DNA of 44,617 nucleotides, taken from assembly GCA_902579545.1 (NCBI GenBank), contig CACHHO010000009.1, positions 1 through 44,617 on the forward strand, written 5' to 3'. The position numbers and the translations under genes were made by a program. Of this stretch, positions 28,750 through 36,568 are shown piece after piece. Below the pieces are notes generated by a model. That model made no database searches. It was not told the origin of the DNA and worked only from the letters and a program-made list of their open reading frames with translations. This DNA comes from Rhodospirillaceae bacterium. Its GTDB lineage: Bacteria; Pseudomonadota; Alphaproteobacteria; TMED109. Position 1 is the first letter of the stretch. Every line of letters begins with the position of its first letter.

Positions 28750-29703
28750 TTAACCAGCTATCCTTTCTACGGCTCTTAATTTAGCTGACCTAGACCTTAT
28801 ATTTATTTTTATTTCCTCTTGTTTAGGTACTATTGGTTTTTTATTAATTTTTTTAAATTTATATATTTTTTTTTTAATTTCATTTGGTAAATGTCTATTA
28901 GCATTACTTAACTCACCTGATATTTTATTAAAAAAAAATTTCACTATTCTATCTTCTAAAGAATGGAAGGTTACAATAACTATTCTTGCCCCTGGTGCAA
29001 GTAAATTTTTAGAATCTTTAAGAAAATCATTTAAAGATTTCAGTTCATTATTTACAAGAATTCTTAAAGCTTGAAAAGTTTTAGTCGCAGGATGAATTTT
29101 TGTTTTTTTATTGAACTTTTTTGCTTTTTTTACTATGTCTGCTAGTTTGAAAGTGCTATCAATTTTGTAGAGACTTCTTTCTTTTACAATTAATCTTGCT
29201 ATAGCCCTACTTGATTTTTCTTCGCCGTATGTCCAAATAGTATTAGATAACTCTTTTTCAGATAATGAATAAATTATATCTTGAGCAGTTATGCCAAAAT
29301 CACTCATTCTCATATCCAAAGGACCATCTTTCATAAAAGAAAAACCTCTGTTAGGGTTATCAATTTGCATTGATGAAACCCCTAAATCTAATACTATGCC
29401 TCCATTGATAGTATTAATCTTTTTATCTTTTAAAATTTTTTTTATATTTTTAAAGTTTTCTTTAATAAATGAAAACCTTTTTCCATATTTATCTTTTAGG
29501 TCTTTAGCAAATGAGGTAACACTTGGATCAATATCTAAAGATATTAAATTAGAATTTGCTTTTTTTAGTATTTCTTTTGAGTATCCTCCTCTTCCAAAAG
29601 TTGCATCTATATAATAAAGATCATCACGTACATTCAAAAAATTAATAGCTTCTTTAAGCATAACTGACTTATGTTTATTATTAAACTCTGTATTAAAATT
29701 CAT
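28750..29703 (-). CDS. rsmH: 16S rRNA (cytosine-1402-N4)-methyltransferase RsmH
   Basis: Methylates C1402 of 16S rRNA in the ribosomal P site. The 317-residue protein starts with HKSVMLKEA, the family's usual entry. The SAM-binding motif DATFGRGGYS is at 33-42; LDLGVSSMQIDNPNRGFSF and DMRMS follow. The C-terminal part has FQALRILVNNEL and IVTFHSLEDRIVK. Formerly MraW. It overlaps the mraZ end by eleven bases, a translational-coupling arrangement. Confidence 0.98.
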   Translation of the reverse strand: MNFNTEFNNKHKSVMLKEAINFLNVRDDLYYIDATFGRGGYSKEILKKANSNLISLDIDPSVTSFAKDLKDKYGKRFSFIKENFKNIKKILKDKKINTINGGIVLDLGVSSMQIDNPNRGFSFMKDGPLDMRMSDFGITAQDIIYSLSEKELSNTIWTYGEEKSSRAIARLIVKERSLYKIDSTFKLADIVKKAKKFNKKTKIHPATKTFQALRILVNNELKSLNDFLKDSKNLLAPGARIVIVTFHSLEDRIVKFFFNKISGELSNANRHLPNEIKKKIYKFKKINKKPIVPKQEEIKINIRSRSAKLRAVERIAG

Positions 29704-30130
29704 TTTTTTTTCTTTTACTCATATATTCTTTAGCTTTTCTTTCATATTCTTTAAATGCAACTGGCTCCCATATTCTAAACTTTCTACCCATCCCTACAAA
29801 TAAAGCTTCTGATTTAATAAAATTATCGACTCTTAAAAACTCTGGTATTAAAACTCTACCTTCCTGATCAAAGGGTAACATTGATGAACCAAATATTAAT
29901 GTTGCCTCATACTCATTTGATTCTAATAAGGGGTCTTTTGTATCTAACCACTGTTGATATTGTTCTAAATATTTTTGTGAATATCCATCGATTGCTTTAT
30001 ATCCATCTGCAGATTGAACAACTATTCCTGAGAACTCTTTACCTAATAGTTTAGGACGCCAAAAAGCTGGAACACTTACTCTTCCTTTTTTATCAATCTT
30101 ATTCAAAAACTTTCCTACAAACTCTATCAA
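29693..30130 (-). CDS. mraZ: Transcriptional regulator MraZ
   Basis: DNA-binding protein with two SpoVT/AbrB-like domains that controls the dcw cluster. 145 residues with DKKGRVSVPAFWR in the first half and DQEGRVLIPEFLR in the second, the two swapped-hairpin repeats. The start is TTG: the minus-strand triplet at 30128-30130 reads TTG, six bases after a perfect AGGAGG site (30137-30142), the strongest ribosome site in the cluster. First gene of the operon; the family represses its own promoter, which here would be at about 30158-30186. Confidence 0.96.
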   Translation of the reverse strand: MIEFVGKFLNKIDKKGRVSVPAFWRPKLLGKEFSGIVVQSADGYKAIDGYSQKYLEQYQQWLDTKDPLLESNEYEATLIFGSSMLPFDQEGRVLIPEFLRVDNFIKSEALFVGMGRKFRIWEPVAFKEYERKAKEYMSKRKKNEF

Positions 30131-30136
30131 AAATAC

Positions 30137-30142
30137 CTCCTA
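30137..30142 (-). promoter_or_regulatory. Perfect Shine-Dalgarno AGGAGG for mraZ
   Basis: Minus-strand AGGAGG lies six bases before the TTG that opens mraZ. It decides the start, because no ATG or GTG is suitably placed after it. Confidence 0.75.
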
Positions 30143-30157
30143 GTATGGTATATAATA

Positions 30158-30186
30158 GTGCTAACATGGGATTTTATGGTCGTCAA
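30158..30186 (-). promoter_or_regulatory. Candidate dcw operon promoter upstream of mraZ
   Basis: On the minus strand TTGACG (30181-30186) is separated by 17 bases from TAGCAC (30158-30163), with TG one base before the latter as in an extended -10. The -10 match is weak; the -35 and spacing are good. It is the only plausible sigma70-like site in the 128 bases between rnpB and mraZ, and every gene to ftsZ could be read from it. Confidence 0.5.
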
Positions 30187-30191
30187 TGACA
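30167..30191 (+). promoter_or_regulatory. Possible degenerate MraZ operator (three pentamers at 10-bp period)
   Basis: Plus-strand pentamers TGGGA (30167), TGGTC (30177) and TGACA (30187) fall exactly ten bases apart. MraZ of E. coli binds direct repeats TGGGN spaced by five bases. Only the first copy matches exactly, and they lie over the -35 region, so this is suggestive rather than shown. Confidence 0.3.
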
Positions 30192-30258
30192 CAAATTAAA
30201 AATTTATGTTTGTTCTTTTTTTATTTTAGTTTTGTACTTGTTTTGTTCTTAATTAAAT

Positions 30259-30584
30259 GAAGATAGTCTATAAGCCGGTTTCTGTATTATGCAGTTATCT
30301 ATCTAGAATCAATATTACTAATGATTTCAAGCAACCTACCCAGACTTCTAATTGGAGTCTTTAAGTCTCTATTTGGTCTTGCTCCCGGTGGGGTTTACCT
30401 AGCCATTTATGTTACCATAAATGCGGTGTGCTCTTACCACACCTTTTCACCCTTACCTAAATAGGCGGTTTATTTCTGTGGCACTTTCCCTAAAGTCACC
30501 TTCGCCGGGGGTTACCCGGCACCGTTTCTCCTGGAGACCGGACTTTCCTCTTTATAAAAATAAAGCAACTGCTCGACTATCTTC
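30259..30584 (-). ncRNA. rnpB: RNase P RNA component (type A)
   Basis: Catalytic RNA that trims the 5' ends of pre-tRNAs. On the minus strand the universally conserved GAGGAAAGTCCGG (30538-30550) is near the 5' end, and ACAGAAACCGGCTTATAGAC (30266-30285) near the 3' end; these supply the P4 pseudoknot strands. The expected AGGGTGAAA and GGTAAGAGCACACC elements (J11/12 region) and GTGCCACAGAAA lie between. Ends were set by helix P1: GAAGATAGTC (5' end, plus strand 30575-30584) pairs perfectly over ten bases with GACTATCTTC (3' end, 30259-30268). About 326 nt. It sits between ampD and mraZ, the usual alphaproteobacterial place as I recall it. Confidence 0.96.
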
Positions 30585-30592
30585 CTTGTAAG

Positions 30593-30619
30593 GATTTATT
30601 TTAAATTTAAAATTGTCAA
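30593..30619 (-). promoter_or_regulatory. Candidate rnpB promoter overlapping the ampD stop codon
   Basis: A consensus -35 TTGACA (30614-30619, minus strand) contains the TGA stop of ampD. A -10-like TAAATC (30593-30598) follows after 15 bases, and seven bases later comes the predicted 5' end of RNase P RNA. The spacing is short and the -10 imperfect, but the fit to the RNA end supports it. Confidence 0.55.
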
Positions 30620-31338
30620 GTATTTTTAAATACTTCTATAATTCTATTGTATACCTTGTTGTCAATAATACCATTCACTTTTTCAGGTATGAACCTTCTT
30701 TGGAAAGCTTCTATAACTAATTTTAGTTTTAGATCATAAGTTTGAGTATTAGAACAATAATAGCCAATTTTATTAAGTAATTTTTTTATTTTGTAAATTT
30801 CCTTATTTTTTTGTCCTATCTGAAATAAAAAATTATTACCATTAACCTTAGAAACTTTAGGAAAAAAAGCTAATTTTTTTTTTGCTAAACTAGACCAATC
30901 AAACAATTCTCCAGGATCCATTTTTCTATTTGGAGCTATATCTGAATGAGCAAGAACATTCCTCTTTCTAATTTTATATCTCTCAAAAATTTCTTTTAGA
31001 AGCTTTTCTAAAATTATTATTTGAACTTTAGAGAAATTAGTATAATTTTTACCATGACCAATATTTTCTAACTCTATACCTATTGAGTTTTCATTAAGAT
31101 TTCTTTGCCCTTTCCAATAAGATATACCCGCATGCCACGCAACATTCTTTTCGTCAACTATTTTATATAAAACTCCTTTTTTAGAAATTAACCAATGACA
31201 ACTTACTTTAGATTTTTGATCAAGAAATAAGTTTATAGTGTCATTAATATTTTCCATGCCTGTGTAATGTAAAATTATATATTTAATTTTTTTTTTTCTC
31301 TTTGAATAATTGGGAGATAGTTTTTCTTTAACTACCAT
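30616..31338 (-). CDS. ampD: N-acetylmuramoyl-L-alanine amidase (AmpD/AmiD type) with peptidoglycan-binding domain
   Basis: Zinc amidase that cuts the MurNAc-L-Ala bond, used in wall turnover or recycling. Numbered from the longer start at 31380, the zinc ligands are H38 (ILHYTG), H145 (LAHSDIAP) and D155 (RKMDPGELFDW). The last ~60 residues look like a PG_binding_1 domain (NKIGYYC... VIEAFQRRF). I chose ATG 31338 (240 residues, MVVKEKLSPNYS), which overlaps djlA by 11 bases; the ATG at 31380 would overlap it by 53. No signal peptide is visible, suggesting a cytosolic enzyme, although peptidoglycan-binding domains are often found on exported amidases. Confidence 0.9.
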   Translation of the reverse strand: MVVKEKLSPNYSKRKKKIKYIILHYTGMENINDTINLFLDQKSKVSCHWLISKKGVLYKIVDEKNVAWHAGISYWKGQRNLNENSIGIELENIGHGKNYTNFSKVQIIILEKLLKEIFERYKIRKRNVLAHSDIAPNRKMDPGELFDWSSLAKKKLAFFPKVSKVNGNNFLFQIGQKNKEIYKIKKLLNKIGYYCSNTQTYDLKLKLVIEAFQRRFIPEKVNGIIDNKVYNRIIEVFKNT

Positions 31339-32095
31339 CAGATTCTTTTTTTTTATTTTTAATAAAGTTATATGCTTCATTTATCTTCATTAGTTTTTTG
31401 TTAGCTAAATCTATAAAATCCTCTGGAAGCCCTAATCCCTGTAATCTATCTGGGTGATATTCTTTTATAAGTTGTTTATATTTTTTATTTATTTCAATCA
31501 TACTTAGATTTTCTGCTACCCCTAAAATTTTATAGTATTTACTCAAAGATTTGTTATGCAGATAATCATTATCTTGATGTATATTCTTAATGCTTTCAAA
31601 TTCACTAGAGTTTAAATTAAATATTTTTGAAATATCAGAAAGCATCTCATTTTCATTTTTATGCAAGTGTCCGTCAGCGTATGCCACAGTGAACAAGGCA
31701 TTTAAAAGTTCTACTAATATACTCTTATCATTTTTAAATACTAAATAAAATTGTTCTGCTACTTGTTTATAGTCTTCTGTATTTTGCTTTGAGGCATTAA
31801 AGATTTCAGATATTGTTTTTTCATCTTCTCTAGAGAATTCAAAAGCTTTCTTGAAAGCTAGAATTTCTTCCTTTGAAATATGTCCATCTACTTTAGATAA
31901 CTTTGCAGCTAAAGCGATGACACTTGATGCAAAGATTTTTTCCTTTTCAATTTTACTAAACTTTTTATTATTTGACGTACTATAATTACTTACTTTATCT
32001 ACTCCATGTCCAGCAGCTATGCCTAGTATTGCTCCAATTGGGCCACCTAATGCAAGACCTGTTGCCCCTCCTATTAATTTTCCCCAAATGCTCAT
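31328..32095 (-). CDS. djlA: DjlA-like protein: TerB-type domain plus C-terminal J domain
   Basis: A co-chaperone that stimulates DnaK-family ATPases. The first ~35 residues are a Gly/Ala-rich hydrophobic stretch (GGATGLALGGPIGAILGIA), perhaps a membrane or glycine-zipper segment. A TerB-like helical domain follows (KVDGHISKEEILAFKKAF, YADGHLHKNENEML), with the acidic D-G-H pattern repeated. The J domain covers the last ~65 residues, with its essential HPD at 214-216. 255 residues. It lies directly upstream of ampD on the same strand and is divergent from the hydantoinase gene 59 bases away. Confidence 0.9.
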   Translation of the reverse strand: MSIWGKLIGGATGLALGGPIGAILGIAAGHGVDKVSNYSTSNNKKFSKIEKEKIFASSVIALAAKLSKVDGHISKEEILAFKKAFEFSREDEKTISEIFNASKQNTEDYKQVAEQFYLVFKNDKSILVELLNALFTVAYADGHLHKNENEMLSDISKIFNLNSSEFESIKNIHQDNDYLHNKSLSKYYKILGVAENLSMIEINKKYKQLIKEYHPDRLQGLGLPEDFIDLANKKLMKINEAYNFIKNKKKESDGS

Positions 32096-32129
32096 TTTTT
32101 ATTATTTTTTTTTTCTATTATGGTTACTA

Positions 32130-32135
32130 TATAAT
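32130..32135 (+). promoter_or_regulatory. TATAAT -10 candidate for the hydantoinase gene
   Basis: A perfect TATAAT lies 19 bases before the ATG at 32155 in the 59-base divergent gap. No -35 match is visible (a T-run lies there), and no Shine-Dalgarno site precedes the ATG. Confidence 0.3.
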
Positions 32136-32154
32136 TTAACTTAAAAAAATTATT

Positions 32155-35100
32155 ATGAAAATAAAAAAAAAATGGAATTTTATGATAGATCAAGGAGGAA
32201 CATTTACAGATATTATTGCTGTATGTCCTTCAAATAAGGTTATTACAAAAAAAGTATTAAGTTTTAAAAATGATAAGAAATATAATTCTCTTATTCACGG
32301 TATTAACTTAATTAAAAATAATTCTAAAAAATATTCTGGATACCCTATTGGTACTGTAAAAATAGGAACTACTATCGGAACAAATGCATTATTAGAAAGA
32401 AAAGGGTTTAATGTTTTATTATTAGTTACTAAAGGTTTTAAAGATAACTTTATTATAGGAACGCAACAAAGAAATCATATTTTTAAAAGACACCATATAA
32501 GAAAAAAAGATATTTATAATGCGGTCCTAGAAGTAGACGAAAGAATTTCAAAAAGTGGCAAAGTATTAAGGATATTAGATAAGAACAAAACAAATCGATT
32601 ACTAAAAAATTTTTTTAATAAAGGAATTAATTCTATTGCTATAAACTTAATCAATGGCTTTAAACACACTAAACATGAGAGAGAAATCCTTTATTTAGCA
32701 AAAAAAATAGGCTTCAAATATATATCATGTAGCCACCAAGTTTCTCCAACAATAAACTTTACATCAAGAGGCTATACTACCTTGGTAGATGCATATTTAA
32801 ACCCTATTATAAATAAATACATTAATAGCCTAGAAAGTAATTTGAAAGCAGATAATATCTACTACATGCAATCCAATGGTTTACTTGAAAGCAAAACAAA
32901 CTTTAACGGAAGAAACTCTATTTTCTCTGGTCCGGCTGGAGGTTTAACTGCTGGAATAGACTTATCAAAAAAAAATAAAGAAAAAAAAATTATAGGCTTT
33001 GATATGGGAGGAACATCAGCAGATATTTGGCATTATAATGGAGAACTAGAAAAAAGAATTGAGGTAAAAATTTCAGACATTTTGATCAAAACTCCAAGTT
33101 TAAAAATAGATAGCATAGCAGCAGGAGGAAGTTCAATAACAAAATACGAAAATGGCAGATTTGTTGTCGGACCAGAGAGTGCTGGATCATTCCCAGGTCC
33201 AGCCTGCTACAGGAATGAAGGGCCCCTTACATTAACTGATTGCAATCTTGTACTTGGCAGAATATCAAAAGAAGAATTTCCTAAATTATTTGGAAAAAGT
33301 AAAAATTTAGAAATTAGCACGAATGCTTCAATTAAAAAGTTAAGAGTAATACTTAAAAAAGTAAAAAAAGATTTTACTGATTACAGTAACATATATCAAG
33401 TTGCGGAAGCCTTTATCAATGTATCTCTTGAAAATATGTCTAATGCAATAAAAAAAATAACTATTCAAAAAGGCCATGATATAAGAGATTATTCTTTATT
33501 ATCGTTTGGATCAGCATCTGGACAATATTGTTGCAAACTAGCTAACAAAATAAGTCTTAAAAAAATAATATTCAGCCCATACTCTAGTGTTCTTTCAGCT
33601 TATGGCATTGGAGTAGCTAGCAATGGAACATCTTATCAATGTTCTATTGAAAAACTATTAAATGAAAAAAATATTTTTTTTTCTATTAAAAAAATAAAAA
33701 AAATTTTTTCAAGAAAAAAATTTAAAAAGACTACTTTTACATTTAGAATTAAATATCATAACTGTAATACATTGATTTCTATTCCACTTGAAAAAAATAA
33801 AATTAAAAATATTAAAAAAAATTTTTATAATAAACATAAGAAACTATTTGGCTTTAATTACCCTACTAAAAAAGTATATATAGACTCTATAGAAGCAGAT
33901 GTATTTTATGACTTAAAAAAAATTAGAGCATCTAATAAAGAAATATTTTTAAAAAATACTTATAAAACTAAAAAATCTAATATTTATTACAAGGGTAAAT
34001 GGATTAATGTTAAAAAAATTAATAAAAATTACTTTACTGAAGATAATAATTTTCTAATCGGACCTGCTATTTTTTGTGACTATAATACTACTTTTTTTAT
34101 TGAAAAAAGTTGGATAATAAAAAAACTAAGTACAGGTGATTTTTTAATACATAAACAAGAAAAAACTACTAATAAAAAATATTTTTCTAAAAGCAATAAA
34201 TCAAATCCTGAAATGTTAGAAGTGTTTAATAGTCTATTTTATTCTGTTGCAGAACAAATGGGTATCGTATTAAAAAATACAGCACAATCCATAAATGTAA
34301 AAGAAAGAATGGATTTCAGTTGTGCACTATTTAGTAGTAAAGGAGACCTTATTGCTAATGCTCCTCATATACCTATACATTTAGGCGCCATGAGTGACAC
34401 TGTAAAATATTTAATCAGTAAGCACAGCAAATCATTCAAAAAAGGTATTAGTCTATTACATAATAATCCTTATTCTGGAGGAACTCATTTGCCTGATTTA
34501 ACAGTTATTACTCCGCTTTTAAATAAGCACAAAAATGCTGTGTCCTATTTTTTAGCTAATAGAGCACATCATTCCGATATAGGAGGAATTACTCCTGGCT
34601 CTATGCCTGCTTTCTCAAAAAAAATATTAGATGAAGGTATTATATTTGATGGTCTTCCCATTTTAGAAAAAGAAAGAATAAATGAAGATTTAATACTAAA
34701 TGAACTTAAAAAAGGCCCTTTCCCATCAAGGGATCCTTACCAAAACTTATATGATATAAGAGCTCAAATAGCCTCTAATCAAAAAGGAATAATAGAATTA
34801 AGAAGAATAATAAATAAATATGGAGAAAATACTGTTAAAAGATATGTCAATTACATCCAAAATAATTGTAGGAAAATTATATCTACGGTTATAAAAAAAA
34901 TTCCTCCATCTAAATTTCGTACTCAAATGGATAATGGTGCAACAATTAATATTAAAATTAATTTTAATTCAAAAGACAAAAAACTTTATATAAACTTTTT
35001 TAATTCATCAGAACAATTAAAAAATAATTTTAATGCTCCAAAATCAGTGACTAAATCAGTTATAATTTATTTTCTAAGGACTTTAATAAAAGAAGATATT

Positions 35101-35724
35101 CCTTTAAATGAAGGATTCTTAAAGGATGTTAAACTTATAATTCCAGAAGACTCATTTTTGAATCCTGTTTATCCGTCTCCAGTTGTTGCTGGAAATGTTG
35201 AAACTTCTCAAACATTAATTGATACTTTAAATGCTGCCTTAAAAGTTCAAGCAGCTTGTTATGGAACTATGAGTAATATTACCTTTGGAAATAAAAGTTT
35301 TGGTTATTATGAAACAATTTGTGGGGGAGAAGGAGCATCTTATGGAAATAATGGTACAGATGCTGTACATTGTCATATGACTAATACAAGTATTACAGAC
35401 CCTGAAATTTTAGAGTGGTATTATCCTGTAAGACTTAATGAATTTTCAATAAGAAAAAAAAGTGGTGGATTAGGAAAGTGGACTGGAGGAAATGGAGTAA
35501 TAAGACAAATAGAATTTCTAAAAAACTTAGATTTAACAATATTATCTAACAGAAGATTAGTAAAACCTTTTGGAATAAATACTAGTAATAAAGCTAAAAG
35601 TGGAAAAAATTATATTGTTAAGGCCAATAAAAAGCTTATAAAACTGGATCATGTTTCTCAAATAAAAGTTAATAAAGGAGATAAATTATTCATAAAAACA
35701 CCAGGTGGAGGCGGGTTTGGATAG
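32155..35724 (+). CDS. Fused hydantoinase A/B, 5-oxoprolinase-like ATP-dependent amidohydrolase
   Basis: An ATP-dependent cyclic-amide hydrolase; the closest named functions are 5-oxoprolinase (pyroglutamate to glutamate) and N-methylhydantoinase. A single 1189-residue chain joins HyuA (about 1-680) to HyuB (about 685-1189). HyuA shows DQGGTFTD at 12-19, SGPAGG near 258-263, and DMGGTSAD at 283-290, the nucleotide-binding signatures of the acetate kinase/actin-like fold. HyuB begins NPEMLEVFNSLFYSVAEQMG and has ERMDFSCALF, IHLGAMSD and HSDIGG. It ends in the Gly-rich TPGGGGFG. The fused form is like the eukaryotic and some bacterial 5-oxoprolinases (about 1200-1290 residues). No transporter or pathway partner is adjacent, so the substrate stays open. 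Confidence 0.9.
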   Translation: MKIKKKWNFMIDQGGTFTDIIAVCPSNKVITKKVLSFKNDKKYNSLIHGINLIKNNSKKYSGYPIGTVKIGTTIGTNALLERKGFNVLLLVTKGFKDNFIIGTQQRNHIFKRHHIRKKDIYNAVLEVDERISKSGKVLRILDKNKTNRLLKNFFNKGINSIAINLINGFKHTKHEREILYLAKKIGFKYISCSHQVSPTINFTSRGYTTLVDAYLNPIINKYINSLESNLKADNIYYMQSNGLLESKTNFNGRNSIFSGPAGGLTAGIDLSKKNKEKKIIGFDMGGTSADIWHYNGELEKRIEVKISDILIKTPSLKIDSIAAGGSSITKYENGRFVVGPESAGSFPGPACYRNEGPLTLTDCNLVLGRISKEEFPKLFGKSKNLEISTNASIKKLRVILKKVKKDFTDYSNIYQVAEAFINVSLENMSNAIKKITIQKGHDIRDYSLLSFGSASGQYCCKLANKISLKKIIFSPYSSVLSAYGIGVASNGTSYQCSIEKLLNEKNIFFSIKKIKKIFSRKKFKKTTFTFRIKYHNCNTLISIPLEKNKIKNIKKNFYNKHKKLFGFNYPTKKVYIDSIEADVFYDLKKIRASNKEIFLKNTYKTKKSNIYYKGKWINVKKINKNYFTEDNNFLIGPAIFCDYNTTFFIEKSWIIKKLSTGDFLIHKQEKTTNKKYFSKSNKSNPEMLEVFNSLFYSVAEQMGIVLKNTAQSINVKERMDFSCALFSSKGDLIANAPHIPIHLGAMSDTVKYLISKHSKSFKKGISLLHNNPYSGGTHLPDLTVITPLLNKHKNAVSYFLANRAHHSDIGGITPGSMPAFSKKILDEGIIFDGLPILEKERINEDLILNELKKGPFPSRDPYQNLYDIRAQIASNQKGIIELRRIINKYGENTVKRYVNYIQNNCRKIISTVIKKIPPSKFRTQMDNGATINIKINFNSKDKKLYINFFNSSEQLKNNFNAPKSVTKSVIIYFLRTLIKEDIPLNEGFLKDVKLIIPEDSFLNPVYPSPVVAGNVETSQTLIDTLNAALKVQAACYGTMSNITFGNKSFGYYETICGGEGASYGNNGTDAVHCHMTNTSITDPEILEWYYPVRLNEFSIRKKSGGLGKWTGGNGVIRQIEFLKNLDLTILSNRRLVKPFGINTSNKAKSGKNYIVKANKKLIKLDHVSQIKVNKGDKLFIKTPGGGGFG

Positions 35725-35735
35725 TTTTTGACTAT

Positions 35736-35763
35736 TTAACAGTTTATTTAGTTGTAATATAAT
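35736..35763 (+). promoter_or_regulatory. Candidate promoter upstream of mlaA
   Basis: TTAACA (35736-35741), a 16-base spacer and a perfect TATAAT (35758-35763) lie 35 bases before mlaA. It would serve mlaA-mlaC and probably the pnt genes, as no other gap in that run exceeds 20 bases. Confidence 0.5.
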
Positions 35764-35798
35764 AGTTTTATTATAAACTTCTTTTAGTAGGTGTAATA

Positions 35799-36557
35799 AT
35801 GAAGTTGATAATAAATGCTTTCATACTAATTTCATTTTTTTTACTAGTTAATTGCTCTGCGCATAATCATTCAGTAAATGAAAGTGTTGCAGAAAAAAAT
35901 GAAAAACAAGATCCATGGGAAGGTTTTAACCGAGGAACATTTGCATTTAATAAGTTTTTCGATAAATACTTACTCGCACCATTAGCTAAAGGTTATAGAG
36001 TAATCTTACCCAATGAAGTAAGAACTGGAGTTAGAAACTTCTTTAGTAATTTAAAAGAGCCTTGGACTTCTATAAATTCAGCATTACAGGGTGATTTAAA
36101 TAATACCGGAAACTCTATAGCTAGGTTTTGTTTAAATACTACTATTGGTATTTTAGGGTTATTTGATGTAGCTACGCAGTTGGGTTTTGAGAAGCAGAAA
36201 GAAGACTTTGGACAAACACTAGCCGTCTATGGAGTCGGATCTGGACCATATCTAGTGTTACCTTTACTTGGTCCAAGTACTGTAAGAGATGCTGTAGGGC
36301 AAGTTGCAGGTTTTGTTGCAGATCCAGTCACTGTAGCTTTAAATAGAGAAGGGAAAGAAAATTGGATCTGGATTGGAACAGCCGTAAAAGGTATAGATTT
36401 TAGAGAACAAAATTTAGAGAAAATTGATAATCTTGAAGCAACCTCTGTAGACTTTTATGCTACAGTAAGAAGTCTATATCTTGAAAGAAGAAATAGAATG
36501 ATTACAAATCAAGCTGCAGATGACCAGGATCCGTTTCAAGACTTTGATGTAGAATAA
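35799..36557 (+). CDS. mlaA: Outer-membrane lipid asymmetry lipoprotein MlaA (VacJ)
   Basis: Outer-membrane lipoprotein that removes misplaced phospholipids from the outer leaflet and passes them to MlaC. A 20-residue signal ends with the lipobox LLVNC (C20). The family core follows: DPWEGFNRGTFAFN, ILPNEVRTGVRNFFSNLKEPW, and DFGQTLAVYGVGSGPYLVLPLLGPSTVRDAVG taken in parts. 252 residues is normal. GTAGGTG-like purines lie before the ATG. mlaC follows eleven bases after. Confidence 0.97.
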   Translation: MKLIINAFILISFFLLVNCSAHNHSVNESVAEKNEKQDPWEGFNRGTFAFNKFFDKYLLAPLAKGYRVILPNEVRTGVRNFFSNLKEPWTSINSALQGDLNNTGNSIARFCLNTTIGILGLFDVATQLGFEKQKEDFGQTLAVYGVGSGPYLVLPLLGPSTVRDAVGQVAGFVADPVTVALNREGKENWIWIGTAVKGIDFREQNLEKIDNLEATSVDFYATVRSLYLERRNRMITNQAADDQDPFQDFDVE

Positions 36558-36568
36558 TGGAGATTTAA

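Noticed and set aside
30241-30600. A gene-free stretch between ampD and mraZ that might hold an unknown element
   Set aside because: It is fully explained by RNase P RNA: both universally conserved segments and a perfect ten-base P1 pairing are present.
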